Source: CAKAHY01 sp963522175 (lineage in GTDB: Bacteria > Bacillota > Clostridia > Lachnospirales > Lachnospiraceae). Taken from it: 13,131 nucleotides of DNA. The stretch spans positions 1-13,131 of the forward strand of contig CAUQXC010000019.1 of assembly GCA_963522175.1 (NCBI GenBank), read 5' to 3'. The notes beneath the pieces are model-generated. The model saw nothing but the letters and a program-made list of their open reading frames with translations. It searched no databases and was not told the DNA's origin. The translations under genes were made by a program, and so were the position numbers. Shown here in pieces: positions 1 to 6,500 of this stretch (positions are counted from its first letter, which is position 1; every line of letters starts with the position of its first letter).

Positions 1-53
1 CCGAACGGCACGCTCCGTGGTGTGAGAGGGAGGAAAATTCCTCCCTACTCGAT
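1..53 (+). mobile_element. Group II intron (IIC-like), 3' end: part of domain V plus domain VI
   Basis: The first ~22 bases (CCGAACGG, then CCGTGGTGTGAGAGG) match from memory the second half of domain V of bacterial class IIC introns such as the Oceanobacillus iheyensis intron. Bases 24-50 fold as domain VI: 24-26 pairs with 48-50, and 27-34 pairs with 39-46 around a small A-rich loop. A47 is left bulged, as expected of the branch-point adenosine, 7 nt before a 3' boundary reading GAT (51-53), which fits the usual AY end. The rest of the intron, including any reverse transcriptase, lies outside the window. The 3' exon starts near 54, only about 10 nt before the topB ribosome binding site. The exact 3' junction is uncertain by a few bases. 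Confidence 0.8.
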
Positions 54-77
54 TTGAAAAACAGGAGGAAAAAATAG

Positions 78-1784
78 ATGAATTTAGTAATTGCTGAAAA
101 GCCAAGTGTTGCAATTTCTATTGCAAAAGTGATCGGAGCAACAAAGAAGAAAGACGGATATTATGAAGGAAACGGATATAAGGTAAGCTGGTGTGTTGGA
201 CATTTAATTAAAATGGCAAATCCGGAAAGCTATGATGAAAAGTATGCTAAGTGGAATATGGCGGATTTACCGATTATTCCAAAGGAATATAAGTATGAGA
301 TTGCAAAGTCTACAAAGAAACAATTTACGATTCTTAAAAAGCTGATGAATGATAAGGATATAGACATCGTGATAAATGCCTGCGATGCAGGGCGTGAAGG
401 AGAAGCCATCTTCAGGCTTGTATATAATCAGGCAAATTGTAAAAAGAGAATGAAGCGTCTTTGGATTTCATCAATGGAAGATAGTGCCATAAAAGAGGGC
501 TTTGATAACCTAAAAGATGGAAGTTCTTACGATAATCTATTTGAGTCTGCACAAGCAAGAGCAATAGCAGATTGGCTTGTGGGAATGAATTTAAGCAGAC
601 TGTATTCGTGTCTATACAAGCAAAATTACAGTGTGGGCAGAGTGCAGACACCTACCCTTGCAATGATTGTAAAAAGAGATGGTGAGATAGCCAATTTCAA
701 GAAAGAAAAATATTTTACAGTGGAATTAAGCCTTAATGGCTTTACACTATCAACAGATAGAATTGATGATGAAATAACAGCGGAACAGCTCTTAAATTTA
801 GTAGGCGATAAGATAGAAATTACCGATGTTATTCAAAAGGAAAAGATAACAAAGCCTGAGCTGCCATTTGACCTGACGACGCTTCAAAGAGAGTGCAATA
901 AATATTTTGGATACTCAGCTAAGCAGACACTTGATTATGCTCAAAGTCTTTACGAAAAGAAACTGATTACCTATCCAAGAACAGACAGCAGATGCCTTAC
1001 GGAAGATATGATTGTAAGTACGGTTAATAACATTTTAGGAAAGAATGATTTTGACACAGAGCGTATCAAGACGGTATTTAATTCTAAAAAGGTTACAGAC
1101 CATCATGCGATTATACCGACAGCAAGCAGTATGAATGAGAACTTAACTTCTCTTCCGGAAAGTGAATTGAAGGTATATGAACTTATTTTAAATAAGCTAC
1201 ATGCAAGTGTAGGCTATCCTTTAATTGAGAATACAACGAAGATTGTGGCTGAATTTGATGGATTTGAATTTACAAGTAGTGGAAAGGTGATTGTAGATGA
1301 TGGCTTTACCAAATACCTAAACGAATATGCGAAAAAGAAAAATGAAGATACAGTGCTTCCGGATGTAAAGATTGGTTATAGTCTTGATATTAAAGATAAA
1401 GAGATAAAAGAAAAATACACTCAACCAGCTAAGCATTTTACGGAAGATCTTCTCCTAAAGGCGATGGAGCTTGCAGGAAATGACGCATTGGAAAAAGGTG
1501 TAGAAGTTGAGCGAAAAGGACTTGGAACACCTGCAACAAGAGCAGGGATTATTGAAAATCTGATTTTCAAGGGATTTGTAGAAAGAGATAAAAAGAACCT
1601 TATTGCTACACATAAGGGAATCAGCCTTGTAACGATTGTAGCCGATACTTTTAAATCAGCAGAAACAACAGCAAAGTGGGAAATGGAGTTATCGGATATT
1701 GCACAGGGGCAATCTTCAGAGGAAAACTTTTTAGAAGCGATTGAAAATGAGATAAAAGAAGTGGTTTCCACTTATACCAAGTAA
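78..1784 (+). CDS. topB: DNA topoisomerase III (type IA), ICE-type TopB
   Basis: This is a type IA topoisomerase that would cut and pass single strands, decatenating or relaxing DNA during conjugative processing or replication. The N-terminal Toprim domain begins MNLVIAEKPSVA, with the metal/acid residue E7, and continues to CDAGREGE (D103, E107). The topo IA signature SVGRVQTPTLAMIVKRD is at 185-201. The catalytic tyrosine is Y299 in ITYPRTDSR, and a conserved GLGTPATRA block lies near the C-terminus. G105 stands where many type IA enzymes have the second Asp of DxDxE; as I recall this is common in Gram-positive TopB. At 568 aa it is shorter than E. coli TopB (about 650) and no cysteine zinc-finger tail is visible. 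The ATG at 78 follows a perfect AGGAGG (63-68) with 9-nt spacing. The ribosome binding site sits about 10 nt after a group II intron, so transcription probably comes through that intron. Confidence 0.95.
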   Translation: MNLVIAEKPSVAISIAKVIGATKKKDGYYEGNGYKVSWCVGHLIKMANPESYDEKYAKWNMADLPIIPKEYKYEIAKSTKKQFTILKKLMNDKDIDIVINACDAGREGEAIFRLVYNQANCKKRMKRLWISSMEDSAIKEGFDNLKDGSSYDNLFESAQARAIADWLVGMNLSRLYSCLYKQNYSVGRVQTPTLAMIVKRDGEIANFKKEKYFTVELSLNGFTLSTDRIDDEITAEQLLNLVGDKIEITDVIQKEKITKPELPFDLTTLQRECNKYFGYSAKQTLDYAQSLYEKKLITYPRTDSRCLTEDMIVSTVNNILGKNDFDTERIKTVFNSKKVTDHHAIIPTASSMNENLTSLPESELKVYELILNKLHASVGYPLIENTTKIVAEFDGFEFTSSGKVIVDDGFTKYLNEYAKKKNEDTVLPDVKIGYSLDIKDKEIKEKYTQPAKHFTEDLLLKAMELAGNDALEKGVEVERKGLGTPATRAGIIENLIFKGFVERDKKNLIATHKGISLVTIVADTFKSAETTAKWEMELSDIAQGQSSEENFLEAIENEIKEVVSTYTK

Positions 1785-1803
1785 GATGCCACTAATTTCA
1801 AGG

Positions 1804-1832
1804 TGGAAAAAATGCCCTAAAAATGATATAAT
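1804..1832 (+). promoter_or_regulatory. Extended -10 sigma-A-type promoter for the AbrB/AlbA_2 unit
   Basis: A perfect TATAAT lies at 1827-1832, preceded by TG one base upstream (TGATATAAT, an extended -10). A 17-bp spacer separates it from TGGAAA (1804-1809), a 4/6 match to the -35 consensus. It falls in the 83-bp gap after topB, and transcription would start near 1839, about 29 nt before the AbrB-like start. The -35 overlaps GTGGAAA (1803-1809), which is the inverse of TTTCCAC at 1765-1771; with CCAC at 1789-1792 this could form a weak operator for the AbrB-like product. The promoter call is by motif only, and the operator is speculative. Confidence 0.65.
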
Positions 1833-1867
1833 CTTTTGTAGGAAAAGTAGGGAGAAAGGAAACAGGT

Positions 1868-2047
1868 ATGAAAGATACATTTATGGATACTGCAAAAGTT
1901 ATGTCAAAAGGGCAGGTTACTATTCCAAAAAGGATAAGAGAACTTTTGGACTTACAAAATGGAGATTATGTTACTTTTGTAGTCAATAAAGATAAAGTGC
2001 AAATTCAAAACTCCAAGACTTTTATTGAAGAAAACATTGATAAATAA
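1868..2047 (+). CDS. AbrB/SpoVT (MazE-type) small DNA-binding protein, 59 aa
   Basis: This small gene translates to a protein starting MKDTFMDTAKVMSKGQVTIP. Residues about 8-48 carry the swapped-hairpin AbrB signature (AKVMSKGQVTIPKRIRELL, then NGDYVTFVV). Proteins of this family dimerise and bind DNA, either as transition-state regulators or as the antitoxin half of toxin-antitoxin pairs, often repressing their own promoter. The purine-rich GGGAGAAAGGA (1850-1860) is a plausible ribosome binding site 7 nt before the ATG. The gene lies 36 nt downstream of the TATAAT and 19 nt upstream of the AlbA_2 gene, so the two are probably cotranscribed. No typical toxin follows it; the AlbA_2 protein takes that place. 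The family call is confident; the antitoxin or autorepressor role is inferred. Confidence 0.85.
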   Translation: MKDTFMDTAKVMSKGQVTIPKRIRELLDLQNGDYVTFVVNKDKVQIQNSKTFIEENIDK

Positions 2048-2066
2048 AGGTGGTGAAACAACAAAG

Positions 2067-3494
2067 ATGACTATAGATGAAATAAAAAAGTTAATTCAAA
2101 ATGGAGAAAAGATAGATGTTGAATTTAAAGAATCGAGGAATGCTCTAACCAAAGATGTCTTTGATACAGTATGCTCTTTCAACAATAGAAATGGAGGACA
2201 TATTTTACTTGGTGTAAATGATAAAAGAGATATTGTTGGTGTTAGTGAAGATAAAGTTGACAAGATTATTAAAGAATTTACAACATCTATCAACAATTCG
2301 CAGAAGATGTACCCACCACTTTATTTATTACCGGAAGTATTTGAGCTTGACAGTAAAAAAGTGATTTATATCCGAGTACCTGAAGGTTATCAGGTATGCA
2401 GGCATAACGGAAGAATATGGGACAGGTCTTATGAAGGAGACATCAATATCACAGACCATGCAGAACTTGTTTATAAGCTATATGCGAGGAAACAGGGAAG
2501 CTATTTTGTGAATAAGGTGTATCCAAACCTCGATATAGAATTTCTTGATACTGATGTTATTGATAAAGCCAAGAGAATGGCAGTAGCAAGAAATAAAAAT
2601 CATGTCTGGGAAAATATGAGTTATGAGGAACTGCTCCGAAGTGCAAATCTCATTCTGACAGATCCTGAAACAAAGCATGAGGGCATTACATTAGCGGCAA
2701 TTTTGTTATTTGGAAAAGACAACTCTATTATGTCAGTTCTCCCACAGCATAAAACTGATGCAATATTTAGAGTTGAAAACAAGGATAGGTATGACGATAG
2801 AGATGTTGTCATAACAAATCTGATTGATAGCTACGATAGGCTTATTGCGTTTGGACAGAAGCATTTGAATGACTTATTTGTCTTAGACGGAATTGTAAAT
2901 GTCAATGCAAGGGATAGAATACTTAGAGAAATTGTTTCTAATACATTGGCTCACAGAGATTATTCAAGTGGTTTCCCTGCAAAAATGATTATTGACGATG
3001 AGAAGATTATGATTGAAAACAGTAACTTAGCTCATGGCATGGGAGCATTGGATTTACAAAAGTTTGAACCTTTTCCTAAAAATCCGGCTATTTCAAAAGT
3101 ATTTAGAGAAATAGGACTTGCTGATGAGCTTGGTTCAGGTATGAGAAACACCTATAAATATACAAGGCTATATTCAGGTGTTGATCCTCTGTTTGAGGAG
3201 GGAGATATATTTAGAACGATTATTCCTTTGAAGAAAATAGCGACTCAAAAAGTTGGAGGAAGCGGTGTCGCTCAGGATGTCGCTCACAGTGTCGCTCAGG
3301 ATGTCGCTCACGATAAGATAGCTCTTGCAGAGTTTATAAAAGAAAAAATAAGAGGAAACAACAAGATTACAAGAAAAGCAATTGCAGATGAAGCTGGAGT
3401 TAGTGTAAAGACTATAGAAAGAACCATTAAAGAAATGGATAATCTACAATATGTAGGAAGTGGAAGTAATGGTCATTGGGAACTGAATGAATAG
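2067..3494 (+). CDS. AlbA_2 (Schlafen-type) putative DNA-binding/ATPase-like protein with C-terminal winged helix
   Basis: This is a 475-aa protein of the COG2865-like class. The N-terminal AlbA_2/Schlafen-like domain (about 10-130) shows EKIDVEFKES (14-23) and SFNNRNGGHILLGVND (37-52). A GHKL/HATPase_c_4-type region (about 280-390) shows REIVSNTLAHRDYS and later ADELGSGMRN. A repetitive linker VAQDVAHSVAQDVAHD (401-416) leads to a winged-helix domain (about 418-475: NKITRKAIADEAGVSVKTI). Such proteins are annotated as transcriptional regulators or ATP-binding proteins; some AlbA_2 domains are nucleases. E14, E19 and D52 sit roughly where Schlafen nucleases have their acidic residues. The open frame extends upstream to a TTG at 2025 inside the AbrB gene, but ATG 2067 is preferred because it begins the domain directly and follows AAAGGTGGTG (2046-2055). 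Function is not established; it is probably partner or target of the AbrB-like protein. Confidence 0.85.
   Translation: MTIDEIKKLIQNGEKIDVEFKESRNALTKDVFDTVCSFNNRNGGHILLGVNDKRDIVGVSEDKVDKIIKEFTTSINNSQKMYPPLYLLPEVFELDSKKVIYIRVPEGYQVCRHNGRIWDRSYEGDINITDHAELVYKLYARKQGSYFVNKVYPNLDIEFLDTDVIDKAKRMAVARNKNHVWENMSYEELLRSANLILTDPETKHEGITLAAILLFGKDNSIMSVLPQHKTDAIFRVENKDRYDDRDVVITNLIDSYDRLIAFGQKHLNDLFVLDGIVNVNARDRILREIVSNTLAHRDYSSGFPAKMIIDDEKIMIENSNLAHGMGALDLQKFEPFPKNPAISKVFREIGLADELGSGMRNTYKYTRLYSGVDPLFEEGDIFRTIIPLKKIATQKVGGSGVAQDVAHSVAQDVAHDKIALAEFIKEKIRGNNKITRKAIADEAGVSVKTIERTIKEMDNLQYVGSGSNGHWELNE
3265..3312 (+). repeat. Two tandem 24-bp repeats (four 12-bp subunits) in the AlbA_2 gene
   Basis: Bases 3265-3288 and 3289-3312 are identical except for the last base. 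Each half divides into 12-bp units beginning GTCGCTCA, so the protein reads VAQD-VAHS-VAQD-VAHD (residues 401-416). The repeat forms the linker between the ATPase-like region and the winged helix. Copy number could change by slippage in 12- or 24-bp steps without changing frame, altering linker length. Confidence 0.9.
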
Positions 3495-3520
3495 CAGTAA
3501 GTTGTAGCACACAGAATTTA

Positions 3521-3554
3521 AAGGTGATTAGAGTAAAATCTAACCGCCTTTTTT
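3521..3554 (+). terminator. Rho-independent terminator after the AlbA_2 gene
   Basis: AAGGTGATTAGA (3521-3532) pairs with TCTAACCGCCTT (3539-3550). This gives 12 positions with one A-C mismatch and one G-T pair, closed by the 6-nt loop GTAAAA, and a run of six Ts covers 3549-3554. It begins 26 nt after the AlbA_2 stop and ends 15 nt before the AAGGAGGT of the following giant gene. Confidence 0.85.
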
Positions 3555-3580
3555 GTTTGTAAAAAAAGAAGGAGGTAAAC

Positions 3581-6500
3581 ATGCGAATAAATGATTTTCA
3601 TAACATTTTGGAGCTGATAAAACAAGATGTTCTGCAGAGTGAAGCAGAGTATCTGAAGCTCTTAAAAGTTGTCGGGAACAATCAGAAGTACGATTTTAGA
3701 AGTCAGTTAAGTATTTATGATAAAAATCCTGAAGCGACAGCTTGTGCCAAGTTTGACTACTGGAGAGAACACTTTAACCGAACTGTCATGCGAGGTCAAA
3801 AGGGTATTCCCATTTTAGAGGACTATGGCACATACAAAAAGGTGGACTATATCTTTGATATTAGTCAGACAGTTTCCAAAAACAGAGATGTCAATGAGGT
3901 AAATCTTTGGAGATTTGATAAAGAAGCTCATAGAGATGTATTAAAAGAAATGATAAAAGCTGAAGGCTATGAAGAAAGTGAAAGCACCTTAGAAAATATC
4001 TTTTCTTTAAGTAGGCTTTACGGAGATGAAAAAATAGATAGCTTGATGAATGAACTTAGAATATCTGATGAGGACAGAATATCCTTTACCAAGTTTGCAA
4101 GGGACTCGGTAAGTTATGCAGTAGCTTCAAGATTTAAGTTAGACTATCCAATGGATAAGGAGCTGTTAAAGGAAAACTTTGCAATGCTTGACAGCATTTC
4201 TCTTATGAGCCTTGGAGAAACTGTATCGGATATTAGCGGAACAGTCATTGATGCAACCATTCAAAAAAGCAAAGAATTAGAGCTTCAAAAAGAAGTTTTA
4301 AGAGGTAAAGAAGCAGGATATAATAAAATAAAAGAAAAATTAGAGGAGGTAGAAGAAAATGTACTTCGACGAGATGATCAGGAAAGAATTAGTGAAAACG
4401 AGCGAATTTTCCGAAATGGAGAGTACGGACGAGATAATAGAGAAAATCAAAGAGAATACACTGAATCAGTTGGAGGAAGAGATGGACTTTATGAGGGAAT
4501 ATCCGAATCCGACATACGCAGTGATGAGACTGGATTATCTTTCAAACAGCGAGGAGCAGAGCAACTTCGAGATGTTAGTGGATCTATACAAGGAGAAGAA
4601 ACTGATAGGGCATCTGATGGATACGCAGAAACAAGCAATAGAATTTATGAGAGCAGAGAAGCCGAAACTGATGGCAGCTTGGGAGATAGAGGACGAGAGC
4701 CATCCGCAGTACAAAGCGATGATTTCAGCCCTCAAAGAGATGACAATCAAGGAAATAGTGGAAATCTAAAAGAAAATACGGATAAAGAGATAAGAGAAGC
4801 TGACAAGGCTTCTTTTTCTTTACCCGAAAACAGATCAGGACAGATTAAACTTACAATACCTCTTACACAAAATGATATTGACAGTATTCTTGTAAACGGT
4901 GGAAACCATGAGGGCGAAAGACTTCCTATCATTGCTGAATTTTCCAAAGGGAAAACAGTAGAAGAATTAGGAGAATACCTTAAAGATACCTTTAGAGGCG
5001 GAAACGGTTTATTTCTTAATGGAGCAGAAGTATCTTCCTGGTATTCGGATAAAGGTATTCATTTAGCTTATGGAACTTCTGCAAGAGAAGATATGACGCA
5101 AATTTTAAGCTGGAGTGATGCTGTAAGAAGAATCAATGAGCTTTTGGAAAATGGAGAGTTTGCCACAAATGTAGAGCTTTTGGAAGCACATGACTATGAA
5201 AGAGATAGAGTTTCAGAATCCTTATGGTATTTATATCACGATTTAAGTGAAGAAGGGAAAGCACAGGGATATTTTGACTTTATGGAAAGAGGAGGTGAGT
5301 TTCCTAAAGAAACAAGACAGTTATCGGAAGCTCTTAAAAATCCTGACTATCTAAAAAATGTTATTTCCGAGTACAGCCGTTTTTTAGCAGGATACAAAGA
5401 AAATAGAGATGTACTAAGGTTTCATTATCACAAGGTAGATAGCCTTTATCAAAAATTGCAGGAGCTTGAACTTACAAGAAAGGAATATACTTCTAACCTT
5501 ATCGAACCTCCAAAGGTACAAGGCTTTATTACAGAAGATGAAGTCCTTGCTACGATTTCAAGAGGAAGCGGCTTTGATAGAGGAAAAGAGCGAATTATTA
5601 AGTTTTTCAAAGAAAATCATACCTTGCAGGAAAAAGCGAATTTCTTAAAAGATGAGTATGGAATCGGTGGAGGTTCTCATGCTGTTTCAGGAGCAAAGGG
5701 AAGTGATGAATGGCATGATGCAAAGGGACTGAAATTACAGAAGAATCATTGTAACGATGTTTTTCTTACATGGTCAAATGTAGCAAAGCATATAGATGAG
5801 CTGCTTTCTAAAAATATTTATCTTGAAGAGAATAAAATTGAAAGCAAGACAGCGATAGAAGAACAAAAAGAGCCAAGTTATTACTCTAAAGGCGATCCAT
5901 ATAATCTAATGACTGATGAAATGCTTGAGAAAGTTCCTGAACTTTATGCACAAGAGGATGTAGCTTTAGCGGATAAACAGGTTCATGCAGCATATATCAT
6001 TCCATTTAGAAGTAACTGGACTTGGTATATGACGGAATATGACAGGGAAAGTAAAGACGCTTTTGGACTTGTGCTTGGAATAGAGCCTGAATGGGGATAT
6101 TTTAATCTTGAAGAGCTAAAGGAACTAAATGCACAAAGGCTCATTTTAGAGGATTTTCCAAAGACCTTTAGAGAACTTAGAGACAGTGAGCTTAAAAAGC
6201 AGATGGATGAGCAGGAGCTTCACAATGTATTTAACGGAGAACTTAGCTTTGAGGAGAATATTGCAGACCTTGAAGCACCTGAAGAAGTAGAAGAAAGCAT
6301 ACAGGCAGAACCTTTTCAGGCTACCTTATTAGATTATCTAAAGGAAAAAGAAGAAGTAGAGCTTAATGAAAAAGAGGACAGATCTTCAGATGAGTTTGCA
6401 GTTAAAGAAGATGATACCGTCTATTTTAATCATGAGGAGTACAAAGTAAGAGAGATTTCCAAAAATCCAATCACAGGAAGAAATGATTTGTGGCTTGATC

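Noticed and set aside
412..651. Minus-strand open frame within topB (and similar minus-strand frames at 1421-1771, 7459-7743, 8116-8358, 11422-11757 and 12572-12874)
   Set aside because: All are antisense to strongly supported genes, have biased S/L/F-rich compositions typical of reverse-complement shadows, and I found no family match.
1759..1773. Perfect 6-bp hairpin (AAGTGG-TTT-CCACTT) at the end of topB, considered as a terminator
   Set aside because: It lies within the topB coding sequence and is not followed by a T-run; it is too small to call.
1786..1989. Open frame of 67 aa overlapping the start of the AbrB-like gene
   Set aside because: It is out of frame with the clear AbrB signature, has no good ribosome binding site and its product (C, K and Y rich) resembles no family I know. 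It is a shadow of the AbrB gene and its leader.
2025..2066. Upstream TTG start for the AlbA_2 gene
   Set aside because: It lies inside the AbrB-like coding sequence, has no ribosome binding site, and the domain starts directly after ATG 2067, which follows AAAGGTGGTG.
5466..5648. Second out-of-frame plus-strand frame inside the giant gene, considered as another nested gene (also 10521-10730 and 12072-12260)
   Set aside because: These are short, low in protein-like features and lack strong ribosome binding sites. The giant frame is well folded there, unlike at 4359-4769.
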